A stretch of DNA of 59,168 nucleotides from Cyclospora cayetanensis. Its lineage: Eukaryota; Apicomplexa; Conoidasida; Eucoccidiorida; Eimeriidae. The stretch covers positions 1-59,168 of the forward strand of contig NW_020312164.1 in the NCBI RefSeq assembly GCF_002999335.1. The letters run 5' to 3'. The notes under the pieces are model-generated. The model saw only the letters and a program-made list of their open reading frames with translations, searched no databases and was not told the DNA's origin. Each line of letters starts with the position of its first letter. Positions within the stretch are counted from its first letter, which is position 1. Below, one piece after another: positions 27,739 to 39,560 of the stretch. The translations under genes were made by a program, and so were the position numbers.

Positions 27739-30700
27739 ATGGTACTTCTTTCAGAGGCCTTAGTGGAGGTAGAATCCGCCCCTGGGAAAGCGGTGAGCCC
27801 CTTCTCTCCTGCCCTCCCGTGTACTGACAGGGGGTCGTTGCAGCTCAACGACGACCAGGAGAAGAAGCATGAGCTCTTCGCCCGCCTGGATGTGCCTGTG
27901 GCATCTTACATCCTTGGAAAAGCTTCTCCCGTTCATAGAGTGCTGGATTTACGAGAGGCTTTAGACCTGCTGCAGCTCCCGCTTGAAGCGCCTCGGCAAC
28001 GGCTTCCCTTGAGGGCCTCTAGGCAGGTGGCGCTTTGGAACGGTTCAGAAGACGAGTTTCTCTTCGCTTCGGCATCCGCAGATGAAAAGTCTCCAGATGA
28101 GCAGGAGGGGGGGCTGACAGGCACAGAGGCCGCCTCTATGCAGTCGCTGGAGGAGGGGGGAGGCAGACGAGCCTTGGTGTGCGCAGCAAAAAGATTCCAC
28201 AGGCAACGAAGGCTGCTCTTGCAGCACATGCGAAACAGACTTCATGCTGCCCTTCAGCAAATCCGCGTGCTGAAGGAGGCGAAGGGGGCGGCCGAGACCT
28301 TTCTAGATGTACGTTGGCATACATACATGCATGCATGCATGCATGCTTCCTTTTTTTGCCCATCCCTCAATCCATGAATGCATGTGCGCCTCATGGGCGG
28401 AAGCCTTTCCCCACGCTTCCCTCTTCCCATGTATAGCTCAGCTCCTACGCGGCTCGCCCGTGCACTGCATTAGGAGGATGACTAAGCCTACTCTCTCAAG
28501 TCTCTCTGATCAGCGCGAAGGGAGGTTCAAGGAATGCGGCATCTTTTTGTTTTTCATTTTGTTGTGCAACCCGTCTAGCGCGCGTGTCTTTGCAGGAGCT
28601 CTTCGAAGAAGTGGCCGCCCTGCGTGCTAAGAGGCACAAAGCCAGGCAACAGCAACAACAACAGGGTGACTCTGGAAAAGCTGTTCAACTCTATTTTGAT
28701 CCACGCCCACCTCCCAGCGCTCACTTGCTGGCGCGGGTGTCAGAGTCGCACAAGCCAGTGCCAGCTGTTGGGGCAGGAGAGGACTATCTGTCGGATAGCG
28801 GGGAGGCTGCCACTGCTGTGGAGGGATCTGCGAGCGTGGAACGACTCATGCAGCAGTACTATGTGTCTCTGATGCGAGAAGTCGATCAGGCTGCCAAGGC
28901 TTTCGCGCATGCGCACACAGCGGGGCCCTTGTCTGCAGCAGACGATCCCGCGGATGGCAGCCCACAGGAGCTCAGTGCGTGGCATTCTCCGCCTCCGCCT
29001 CCCCCTCCTTCCCTCCTATCTTCGACTCCCTATTACTTCGATCCCTTCTCCCCAGACCAGCCGTTGCTTGAGGGGCCTCGTCGCAATCAGCAGCTTGGGG
29101 GAGGAGCGGCTGGAGCTGGGGTTGGAGGCGGAGAAGATGCTCTGCTGCCGTCTTCAGGCAGTGCAGCAGCTGGCGTCTCAGGCGTTGCCACCAGTGTCGG
29201 CAGCAACGCGGCGAGTGCTGCTGCCGCTGCCTTGCGGACGACGACACACCCCATGTTGAGCGCTGCAGCAGAAAAAGTGAGGGGCGTTGCCTTCTGCAAG
29301 AGCAACCGATATTGGATCTGCACACGCGTAGAACACGGCAAGCAGCAGTGCAGGTGCGTCTAGTAAATGCGTATGCACCGAAGGCCAGGTAGCACCTCGT
29401 TTCTGCCCTATTCTTTCTTCCTTGGTTGCTTCCGGCGTGCCTCGCTGCCTCCTCCTTCGTTAACACGAGGGTGCAAGCGGGGTGTTAACTTGTGAGTTGA
29501 GGGCAGGAGATCTCCAGGAGAACGCAGGGGAGAGCCGCTGTATATGTGTGTGTGTATATGTATGTGTGTGTATATGTATGTGTGTATATGTGTGTGTATA
29601 TGTATGTGTGTGTATGTGTATGTGTGTGTATATGTATGTGTGTATATGTGTGTGTATATGTATGTGTGTATATGTGTGTGTATATGTATGTGTGTATATG
29701 TGTGTGTATATGTATGTGTGTATATGTATGTGTGTGTATGTATGTATATGTATGTGTATATATATATATATGTGTGTGTACATGTATGTGTATATATATA
29801 TATGTATGTGTGTGTGTCTGTTGGCTGGCGGTGCAGATATTTTAGCGTGAAACACTTGGGATTTGAATGCGCGCGGCGGGAGGCAATCCTGCTGCGTCAG
29901 CAGTGGAAGGGGGACGTCAACGAGGAGGTTCTTAAAGCCCTCGAAGAAGAGAAAGCGGCAATGGACGCAGCAGGGGGGGGCCCCCCCGCAGGCAGCAGTG
30001 GGGGGCCCCTTCCCAGTCCCCGAACGGGGGGAGAAGCGATCTCGCCTTCGCTACGCCCTTCAGCCCCCTCCACACCGTCTATGGCGTCTCCTGCGAAGCT
30101 GTCGCATGCACTGCCTGGCACAGAGGGTGCCCAGCCCTCAAGGAAGGAAAAATTGGGTAAGAACGGCCTTGCCTGTCTTGCACGCTCGGCAGCGTTAGGA
30201 GCGACATCCGCAGGTTCAGCTGCGGAAACACGCACACCCATGCACACACATACACATACACGTGCATACACACATACATACAAATATATGCACGTACATT
30301 CACATGTGTACATACACATGCGCATGCACCGTCCGTGGCCAAGCCGTGCTGCTGCTTTTGTGCAACGTGCATTGGCTGGCTGGCTACCTGCGTGTTGTTA
30401 TAAGCAACTCCAGAGGGAGCACTCTGCATGCCGCTTTTCTGTCTCTGGCAGTCCTGTATTAGCTGCTACCGATCCCTCCCGAGCTCGTGTCCATCCTATG
30501 CATGCGGCACTGCGTAGAGGCCGCACACGCACGTTGCATGCATGCGGCACTGCTATTGGTGGGCACGACTCTTGCGTTGCGCCTTGCGAAACAGGTACTA
30601 TGAAGCGGCGGCGAGACGGCATGTCGAGGCCTTTGCTTGTAGACAGATCAGGAGCGATGCCTCGGCCGCCTCCAGATTTCGATTTTGCATCGGACAGCGA

Positions 30701-32722
30701 TTTCCTGACGGGTAGAGCTGGGCTGAACCTGAAACAGACGAAAGCACAAGTGGCGTTTGTGTTTATTCTTTTCCGGCTGATTTTGCCCTCCTGCGTGTCT
30801 CGAAGGGCAGAAGGGAAAGACTTTAAAGAGGGCGATCGTGTGGAGTTTTTCATGAGTTGCGGATTTGGGAAACACAGCAGTCTGCGGTTCGGAGGGGCCT
30901 TTCTTCATTTTTGAACGACAGGCAAACAGGCAGCTAGGTCGGGGAAGAGTGCGGCGTCGGACGGTTACCTCCTCTTTGCCTGTCTCCGGTGCTGCGTCTC
31001 AGAGAACGAGGAAGATCGCGAGGAAGAGGCTCTGGCGATGAACGCCGCGCTGCTGGCGGAATGCTCTGACCGAAATGCGCGGGGTGCCCATGGGGCCGAG
31101 GATACGAAGGCGGCTCCAGAGGATGACGCTGAAGCGCTTCTCAAGCAGCGCAGAAGACAAATCGTGGCGAATTGCTTCATGGGTGTCACTTCGACTGCCG
31201 ATGCTCTGGTGCTTCTGAGCCGTCGCCTGACATATGCTGTGAAGATCCCTGGTATCAGCTTCCACAAGGGCGTCGAAAGCTGGCTGTGCACATGGAAGGA
31301 GCCGGACTCGAGGCAAGCGTGCGAAGAACTGCTGCTTCCTTGCTGTGTGGCTGCTTATCGAGCGCTTTAGAAAAACGCCGTTCTGGCGATTCGCAGAGTG
31401 GAGGGCGGCAAGAGCGTCTTGCATAAATTTTTTGTGCCGATAGCTATCTTTGAACATACGTGATCGGCGTGTGTGCGTACTCATTGGCTTGCATTCGCAT
31501 GTATGTTTTCATCGACGCATGTATGCCCGCAAGGTTTTTCAATGAGAGGCATGCTAATGCCTAAAGAGGAGCCGCGCGAATGCACACACATGCGTGCATG
31601 CCACGTGCGGCCAGGAGCCGTGTGAGTGTGTGTCGGGGTGAACCTGGTGCAGGGGCACTTGCGGATATTCGGCTCCGCATGCATGTTTGCCTATGTTATA
31701 CGTATTGTATGCTAGGCGCCTGTCTACGTGTGTGTGTATGTGTGTGTGTGTATGTGTGTGTATGTGTATGTATGTGTGTATGTGTGTGTGTGTATGTGTG
31801 TGTGTGTGTGTGTATGTGTGTGTATGTGTATTTATGTGTGCATGTGTGTGTGTGTGTATGTGTATTTATGTGTGCATGTGTGTGTGCGTCTATCAGGACA
31901 ATCAGTCGCTACTTCCGGTGCAGCCGTTTTGGATTTCGGCGTGGCTTCAAGCTGAGTGTGTTTACTCTACTTTTGAATGCGCCGAGGGCTGCAGGCATGA
32001 GGGCCTTTTTGGCTATCAAGGAAATCAAACGGCGGCGGCGCGCAGTGCAGCGGGGGGAGCTCTTCTCCCCAATTGACACCTCGCCGCAGGTAGAGAGGCC
32101 CCCCTCTCTCGAAGCCTCCGATTCTCTTGACCGACGAGCATCCCTGTCTTCGCTGGCAGAGCAGAGGGCAGAAGCAGAAGCTTCGGAGCGGCCAGCCGCA
32201 CCAGCAGCAGGAGAGGCAGCATGCGCCGCCAGCAGTGCACCGATAGGTTGCGATACTAAGGCCTTCCCTGCAGAGGTGGCCAACCAAGCAGCAGCTCAAC
32301 AAAGCAGCGGCGCAGCAGCTCAACAAGGCAGCGGCGCAGCAGCTCAACAAGGCAGCGAAGCAGCAGCTCAACAAGACAGCGACGCAGCAGCTCAACAAAG
32401 CGGCGGCTTGACCCCACATGTGGGGGTGGCTGCAGGAGCCGCTTCATTTTCAGAGTCGCAATGCAACAACAACGAACTTGAGCCACTGCAGGGGGCCAGG
32501 CCGTTCATGGCGGCACTCGGGTGTGCTGATGCTGCTGCCCCTGCTGCTACTTCGCCGTCAGACTCCGCGCCGCCATCCGGCAGTTCAGCTTTCATGGAAA
32601 ACGGGGATGGGGAAGAAACTCAGGAGAGAGGCCTTTTCTTGGGCCAGTCTGAACCAGGTGCTCCGGTTGAATCTGATAGAGAAGCTGCTACCGCCACACA
32701 GCAGCCGCGTCTGCTCGACTGA
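27739..32722 (+). CDS. ApiAP2-type transcription factor with two AP2 domains
   Basis: Eight exons in phase: 27739-27768, 27844-28308, 28596-29353, 29837-30156, 30595-30711, 31003-31318, 31897-31940 and 31995-32722 (stop TGA), 926 codons. AP2 domain 1 is about residues 391-441 (VRGVAFCKSNRYWICTRVE, then YFSVKHLGFECARREAILL). Domain 2 is about 642-690 (KIPGISFHKGVESWLCTW, then RYFRCSRFGF and FLAIKEIKRRRR). Family knowledge: ApiAP2 proteins are the main sequence-specific regulators in Apicomplexa, acting in the nucleus. The acidic stretch DFASDSDFLTENEEDREEE crosses an exon junction cleanly, supporting the model. The C-terminal third is Ala/Gln-rich and acidic with no further domain. The exact start is uncertain: an in-frame 75-nt intron (27769-27843) may be retained, and earlier exons are possible. 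Confidence 0.82.
29539..29818. repeat. TG/TATG array in AP2 intron
   Basis: About 280 bp of TGTGTATATGTA units in the intron that splits AP2 domain 1. It ends about 18 bp before the GCGGTGCAG acceptor at 29836. Confidence 0.95.
31722..31888. repeat. TG array in AP2 intron
   Basis: TGTG/TATG units in the intron that splits AP2 domain 2. It ends about 8 bp before the TCTATCAG acceptor at 31896. Confidence 0.95.
32286..32405 (+). repeat. 24-bp tandem repeat encoding AAAQQ(G/S)S units
   Basis: Five copies of a 24-bp unit (GCAGCAGCTCAACAAGGCAG core) in the last AP2-gene exon. They give an eight-residue Ala/Gln/Gly/Ser repeat and keep the frame. Confidence 0.9.
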
Positions 32723-33508
32723 CACCCCATTTTCGTCAAAGCGGCTGCTGCAACATCCACTGCCTCTCGCGGTGCAACTATTCCGTAGGGGTGGTCAGCT
32801 GGAGCTGGCTCTCCGGAGGTGCAGCCTTTCATGCCTCCAGCGCAAGGCGAACTGTGCACCATTGCAGATTCGCCATGCCACAGTATACTTTCTAGGAAGT
32901 CGGCTGCAGCCAGCCGCCTCCACCCGATGGCGATCGGCCGTTTTTCTAGTGCATTGGCTCCCTTGGTGAGCACTAATTCAGAAACAGCAACAATACACCG
33001 TTTGTGTGTTGTTGTTTCCGAGTGCACCGTTTTTCGTGCTTCTGTGTGTGCATGGCCGACATTCCGTTGCGCTTGGTGAAACCGTAGCTCTGTGGGAGCT
33101 GGGCTTCTGAATTTTCTAAAGCACCTTGCTGTCATCACACTCGTGGCTTTGCCACGAAAAAGAGTCTGTCTGGGCACAGTGTCATTGTTTCTTTCGAGAG
33201 GGACCGCAGTGTCAGCCCGTTTCGGTGCGAGGCAATGCAGAAAATCAGTCTAAATTTAGCTTGGACGTCCGGTGTACGTTTGTAGCAATGGACCCTAGTG
33301 GGAGATCAACTCTCATGGCAGCGCCTGCAAACTCTTCAGAATCGTCTCTCCGAGTCACAGAAAGCCTTAATTCCTTCACTGCACGCCTCGACCTGTTCCA
33401 TGAAGCCCCGCAGTGGCGAAAAGGGCAGGATCGTTGAATCCCCAAATTCTCTGAAATGGACAGAGGATTAGGAATAAGCATCCACAGGGGATAGTGCCGC
33501 TTAGTCAC
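32723..33508. other. Intergenic, convergent 3' ends
   Basis: Separates the AP2 stop from the GST stop on the opposite strand. A plus-strand frame at 33126-33437 and others are short. I see no exon with supported splice sites. No CAG or dinucleotide tract is present. Confidence 0.5.
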
Positions 33509-34618
33509 CTAACAACGGATGATAAGATCGAGTAAGCGGCGATGTCGGCCACGCAGAACTGTCGGGAGGAGCTCATGGTGCATGAACAGTGAAACCGCGG
33601 TGTTTGCTACGAAAAGTACCTCGCCAACTATCCACTGAGCAAGCCTTTTGTTCCGCATTCCTTGCTGACGCCCCCCTGACTGAAACACGTCGTGTGCCTC
33701 TTCTCGTGTCGCAGCCTGGCTCACAAGGCGGCACATCGTCTGAAGCATAGGCAACACTTCGTCTCGGCAGTAGTGGGCACGCGCACGTTCCCTGTTGAGC
33801 TCTTGAGGGTAGGCGCACTTGCATTCCGCCCCCCAGATTGTGTGTAACGCGGCAAAACAGTAGTCAACAATGGACTCTATGTGTATTGCATCTGCTCTGG
33901 AGGTCCCGTACAACTTTAGCTGCTTTGCGAGATAAATAAGGATGGTTCTTGATCCCGTCATTTCACAGTGATTGTCGGAAAAGTATGGGAGCGTTGCGGG
34001 AAGGCCCGCTGCCTCGAAACGGCTTCTTATTTCTTCGCAGCCGAATGACCGGTCCGCATAAAACTCCGCGTGTGGGACGTTCTTATGACGGAGAAGAAGC
34101 CGAATCGCATCAACTGATCCCCTGCAAAAGCGTTCTAGCAGTAAAAGGAGACAATCAAACGATAGCGTGCAATACCTGCACTTAAGGTACACCAGGACTT
34201 TTTGTATCCCGGCAGGAGCTCGGTAGAGCGCCCGAATGTAGCGACTTTCAATAATCCTTCCAACTGGGAATTTGGCAAATCTTTCTCTTAAGGGCAATAC
34301 CCGAGGACCTAAACCTCGATTCTGTCTTTTGGCCTCCTCTGGGGAGAAACCGCCCGCTACCCTTTTGCATACGCTAGAAAGCTCGGACACGGCGGAGCGC
34401 TTAAATCTTATTCTCTTCAGCATCAAGTCACAGGACAAGTGCTTTAGTGTCCAGCGCAGCAACAAGCCATTCAATAAGTATGCGGAACTCGAAATCGCTT
34501 TCGTGATCCGCCGCCGGTACGGGGGATTTATGCAAGTTTTCACCCTGGCGTCTTTGCAGACGCTCGCCGTATATTTTCTGTTGTTGCTGATGGATGGGCA
34601 ACAAAACGTTAATGCCAT
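33509..34618 (-). CDS. Divergent glutathione S-transferase (sigma-like) with N-terminal extension
   Basis: Two exons, 34618-34176 and 34121-33509, flank a 54-nt intron that is itself open in frame. Removal in phase 2 joins KVLVYLKCR directly to GSVDAIRLLL, the expected first strand and helix of a GST. The product is 351 aa: about 137 extra residues, then a fold of about 213 residues with LPATLPYF, GSRTILIYLAKQLKLYG and an alpha-helical C-terminal half. Family knowledge: GSTs conjugate glutathione or, in the sigma class, isomerise prostaglandin H2. Odd: the tyrosine normally found five residues before the RG turn is lysine here, so classical catalysis may be lost or use another residue. The extension is basic and Ser-rich at the start (possible targeting) and may begin instead at Met66 (34423-34421). 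Confidence 0.75.
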   Translation of the reverse strand: MALTFCCPSISNNRKYTASVCKDARVKTCINPPYRRRITKAISSSAYLLNGLLLRWTLKHLSCDLMLKRIRFKRSAVSELSSVCKRVAGGFSPEEAKRQNRGLGPRVLPLRERFAKFPVGRIIESRYIRALYRAPAGIQKVLVYLKCRYCTLSFDCLLLLLERFCRGSVDAIRLLLRHKNVPHAEFYADRSFGCEEIRSRFEAAGLPATLPYFSDNHCEMTGSRTILIYLAKQLKLYGTSRADAIHIESIVDYCFAALHTIWGAECKCAYPQELNRERARAHYCRDEVLPMLQTMCRLVSQAATREEAHDVFQSGGRQQGMRNKRLAQWIVGEVLFVANTAVSLFMHHELLPTVLRGRHRRLLDLIIRC

Positions 34619-35268
34619 GCTGAATGGAATTGGTATCGTTGATTTTGTAAAGTATTGATGACGGAAGAAGTCTTCGTAAAAGTGTCTGCATCACCATTCC
34701 CTCCCTGTCATCTTCTGATACAGCCGCTCGGCTGTCTGGATGCACAATAGCAGATCTGACAATGAGCTGTTTCGCTGTTAAGGATGCTTAGCCTGGTTTC
34801 ATGGCGACAGCTGTAAAGTGGCGCTTTCAACAAACATGTTATCAAAGTCGTTGGTGAAGAATGCTCTACCTCTGCAATTTACAGGAGTGGTGCCGCACTT
34901 GTGCGTTTTCCACACCGCCTTGCGTCATACCGCAAGGGCAAGCAAACAACTCGCTGGATCTTCCATAATTATGTGGCAAACGTTTTCTAGCTCCAAATAG
35001 ACCACTTTTAGCATCAGTGTGACATAGGAACGGGGATAGGAGAAATTTGCCCCTGTGTTCTGGTGGGTGGGAATTGCTTCGTTCTTCAAATGCTCTACAA
35101 TGCCTCGCGCCCTGTGACATCACAAATTACAAATGTCTGATGATTGAGCCAACACAATCCCATTGTACGGCCACAATCAAAAGCAGTGGGAGATGTCTTG
35201 TTACCTTCGAAACAGAAGGGAAATCTGGGAAGAATCCAACGGTACGCCAAGCGCTGCAAGTTCCGATG
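34619..35268. other. Short intergenic stretch
   Basis: Lies between the GST start and the membrane-protein stop, both on minus, so it should carry the GST promoter. No exon, repeat or recognisable motif is seen. Confidence 0.5.
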
Positions 35269-35765
35269 TTATCCTCGGTAATTCCTAAAACCCCGCATCA
35301 CATCCAAAGAGCGCACACCCCAGCCTGACACAGTGACGCCAGCAGCAATGCAGATAGAGGAAACGCCAACTATGAGAAAGATGGCATCTTGCCTCATTGG
35401 CTTCCCGGTATCCCGATGAGACAATCGACTCCAGAAAGGTGGTCGTGTGCCTATCTGATAGACACTTTATGGAGGTCTCAGCCCCAAAGAAGTCAGAAAC
35501 CCTTTGCCGCAACTCCGAGATATTGCCTCCGTTCTGCAAGAGCAAACAATGTCTTGTACATCCGACGTCTAGCTGTGGAAAAGCCACACAATGATGAGCA
35601 TGGAGAAGTTTCGAAGACCAGTCCGTCGCCAAGAAACGGACTTACTTGTAAGAATGCTGCGGAGTCTTCGAGAAATTCGTGAAATGCTATCTCAAAGGAC
35701 ACTTGACGACGGAAATACTGGACGATATAGATGATTAGAAACAACGCACCAACGATCAACAAGGT
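35269..35765 (-). CDS. Small two-helix membrane protein, 5' incomplete
   Basis: Three exons in phase 0: 35765-35646, 35572-35501 and 35454-35269 (stop TAA), giving 125 residues. Seen: transmembrane helix TLLIVGALFLIIYIVQYF followed by RRQ, an amphipathic acidic stretch, a linker, then a second helix AIFLIVGVSSICIAAGVTVS. The donor GTAAGT at 35645 is perfect; the 46-nt second intron is short but resolves the frame and reveals the second helix. The first exon begins at a CTGCTCGCAG acceptor, so the start codon lies upstream (right) and was not found. I do not recognise the family; size and layout would suit a mitochondrial or ER membrane subunit, but that is a guess. Confidence 0.55.
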
Positions 35766-38700
35766 CTGCGAGCAGCAGAACACAGCCTGAGCAAGACATT
35801 ACTATCAGGTATTAATACCATAAGTAACGGCAATTCATACTCACCTATCTAAGTCTATATATGTGAATTTACATGCAATGCATCTAGTCAAGTTTTAATC
35901 ATTTTGCTATGTGTACAGGCCCATTAGAACTCTCTGAGAAGCCCGTGGAAGCCAACGGAGTCTCAACAATACTGACATTGGCATCAGCTACCGTAGTTAG
36001 TCTCATTGGAGAAACGGTCATTGTGGAAAGACTCAGACCGTCAGCACGCAGTTGTCAAGAATCAGCCAGCATCGCATTTCCCGGTGTCGACTCCCACTAA
36101 GCTCGTGTCCAACGCTTCCAATGCCTATTCATCACTTCATAGACAGTTGATATTAATTTCCTGCTGGTATAGCCATATCATTAGGCTTAGTCACTTCAGT
36201 GGACCTTTCTGGAGGCTTTTCTGCGGCAGGCGCCGGTCAGACGGAAAGCGAGCCCGCACAGCACGAAGGTTGCAATGTCTGCACTACACGGCTAGTTGCA
36301 AGTAAAAAGACCTGTAAACGAGAAAGTATTAGGGTATAAATGCGGGGAAATCCATATCAAACGCCCGTCGATGACTTGCGCTGCCCATGGCGATATGCCC
36401 TTGTGCACTCTGAGAAAGCGTCCATATAGTGCTTATTTTCCGGAAATCTTTAAGTTAAGAGCGATTGAATGATCAGATGCTATTGAAATTATCGAATAAA
36501 GCACGGATTTCCGCCATCACTCAGCCGCCACGCCACTGCCGACAAGCCACTAGGCGCCGCTCTAGCCAGGTTCAGGGCAAGACGAACTTCCTGGCAGCTT
36601 TGATGCATGCGAGTTGTATCTCTATTTCTTTATTCTTATCATGAAGGGACTGAATTCTAACTTTTTTATTAGAGAAGGGAAAACTTCGTTGAAACCCCTC
36701 AGATGGTGGTGAGTGCTATGCCGGTACCGAGTATGGCTCTTCCACAGATCCACACATACCTTAGGGTGAAAGGCATACAAATCATTACTTTTCGTTGCTG
36801 AAATAACCAAACTCCACCGCTTCCACGCTTCAGGGATCTCTGAAGCGGATATCAGTGTTGTGCTGTTGGTAGACCGTACAATTCAGCTGGTCAGTGCAAA
36901 GTGTGTTTGATACCTCTGAAACTTGCTTTTAATTTTTGTCGTTAATTCTGATAGCGATAAAGAGCCATAGTTTTATCATGCCCTTTGAGGCTCGGAGGCA
37001 TTTTTCTAGCTCATCCACCTCCAACCCCGCGATAAAAAGCACATACGACTATAACGGCTAGTTCACTGGGAGGCTACAGCGTCTCGAGCACTATCATTCA
37101 CCTCTACGAGTACTTGCAGATCTTATTACCTGTATAATAGCCATGAGCAATTTTCTACAGTGGGATACACTATTCCTTTTTTCGAGTGCCACTTCTTCAC
37201 ACTGAAAAGTCGTTTTATAGCTAAGTAGTAGAGCCTTATACCGAAGTCTTTAATTCCAAGCCATTAGCGTTTTCTTCAGTAAACCAGATTCTATTCCTTC
37301 AAATGTTTCGAGCGGCCCCTAATCGTTGAGCTTGATGAACGCGGGATTCTATGTGCAGTACCCATTTTAAAGGCACAAATAAGCAACTCTTGTGCGATAA
37401 TCAGCTGACCTTATACGCCGCTCTTAGTTTGAACGCAGCCCATTTACGAAGGCTAAAACATTATCAAGGCATCTTATACACGGGGAACCTGGCCATGCTA
37501 AATTTCGATAACAGCACACAGGTACGCCTAACCTGTAGTCACCTTGATGAAAATTGTTGAAGTGAAACAGGGCCCTGATGTAGTGCTTTACATCTGTGCG
37601 GTGAATGAATACGTTGCAGAGCAATCTGAGTGTTTCCTACGAGGCATACATGGTCCTAAAGGGTGGATCGGGGGGTTGCCTGCCACTAGCTTGTACGTTT
37701 CTAATTCCTTACAGATTCCAAGGGCACCCATGTTTGACGTTAGGGAGGCAGTCTCAAGACTATGAGCTTCATGGAATGTGTTCACAAAATAAGCAGGAAA
37801 GCTGATAGCCCTCGTATTTCTCCCAACGCTTTCAGATATGGATTAGAGCCTTGGTTCTCTGAGATTTGGTTTTTGATGAACTCGTTAGGCCTCAAAAGAA
37901 GAATAATTTCCTTTCCAGTTGTTATAATACCATTTACGTGTTTGCCTCAATACCTCTAGAGTCTATATAGACAGTAAGGATTATTTGTTTTGTATTTTCT
38001 GTTTTCTTTGATCCCTCTACAGTAAGCGTGTACATGTGTATGTAGGTAATGAAATGTGCATATCAAACTGAATGCTTTATTGGCATTGCATACATCTGGA
38101 GCGCCCACCAGAGTAGCTGGTGGCCTGATCTGTTCATAGGGAGAACTCGTGTGCAGGCAGTCTCTGTTTGTGCGGTTTTTCATGACAGACGTTAACAGCA
38201 TTTACACGCTATACAAAACGTAGTGTGTCTGTTTGCGTGTGTGGAACCGAGGGGCAACCCTTGTTGGGTGTGCCGGGGGGACGCCGCAGCGGGGGGTGGG
38301 CAAGTGGAGAGCGAGGAGGATGAAGAGGGCAGGGGATTTTGTGGATGATTGTAAAGGGCATTCAACGACGACGTCGATGTGCCGGCAACGCTGTAGAAGA
38401 TCCCCATGAAGACCCCAGCGGCCTGTGGCACTTTCCGCCTACCGGCGGCTCCGTGGCACACAAGGCGAATCACTATGAAGGAAGCGGAAAAATGAGGGCG
38501 ACAGCTGCCACTTTGGCATGGCGGGCAGTACACCCTAGAGAGCCCCCGCCTTTTGAAAGGTTAAACTATTCAGACGGGCAAAATCCGAGGAGCAACGGCG
38601 GGGGTTGACAGCCGACAGAGAGACGGCTCGCCTCACGCGCAAGTTGCCGGAAACGCGAGAGATAATGACGAAGGGGAGAAGAAGAAGGGCAGTGTGAAAG

Positions 38701-39560
38701 CCTCAAAGTGCGGCGCCTGCAGCAGCTCGCGCGCTCGCGAACTGAGAGCACGGTGAAAGAGCTAGCGGTCGATGAACTGACCAGCACGGACCATCAGTTC
38801 TTTGCGGGGTCCTTTAGAAGTAGTAGACGATTGGCTGCCTAAAACCTGGAGCCGCTGTCTTACCTTCAGTTACAAAGGGAGCTGCTGATGCGCCTGGGAG
38901 AGCTTCTCCCTTAGGGGTTTGATGTGGGCTGCCAGCATTTTCAGAGTACAGCAGCCGCAGCTCCTGCTGCTTGTTGGGTGGAGCAAGCGCCTCTCGTCCT
39001 GAGAGGCGCCTTGAGAAGGCGATGTAAAAGGGTTCATACAGAAGTACATTTACATGTTACGCGGGAAGTGTGTACGCGCTTCTCCAGGCTCCGAAGTGTG
39101 TGTGTGTGTGTGTGGAGATCGTTGCATCCTGGTGCAGCATTCCTGTGCCCCCTCCTTCTTTCATAACCTGCCGTGCTGCTGTCGTTACACCCGTGAGGTT
39201 GTGACGAATTCTCGAAAGGCCCTCTCCCTCTTTTTGCTATGGATGTCGGCGCAGCGGATGCAGCTGAACTGCGCCGATCTGCCCACCTGAACGGGAGAGG
39301 AACCACGGAGGACGGCAATCTTTGCCCCCTCCTCCTGAGATGCCAGCAACGCCTCGACGACAGACACAGCCCTCTCCCCACTAGACCTGGGGGGCAGTGG
39401 GGAGAGAGGGGAGGCAGTCTCCGACGCCTCCTCCTCTCGACCCCCAAGCTTTGCGCTTGCCGCGTTTTCGCGATCCACGCGTGCAAGCGCCGCGCGAAAT
39501 AAGAGGTGCGCCTTCTCGCGGAAGGCGAGCCTAAGGGAAGACCTTAAAGCGTCCAGTTGC
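35766..39560. other. Gene-poor stretch
   Basis: Should hold the 5' exon or exons of the membrane protein. AT content is higher between about 36300 and 38200, and only short frames occur. Two minus-strand frames at 38192-38533 and 38566-38787 and one at 39185-39560 are protein-like in part; the last (LAFREKAHLLFRAALARVDR) is helical and could be a C-terminal extension of the kinase at 39561-41511, but the intron needed would be only about 35 nt. Confidence 0.5.

Noticed and set aside
39185..39560. C-terminal extension of the second kinase
   Set aside because: Protein-like frame, but joining it needs a 35-nt intron; the in-frame stop at 39561 is simpler. Left open in the gene-poor entry.
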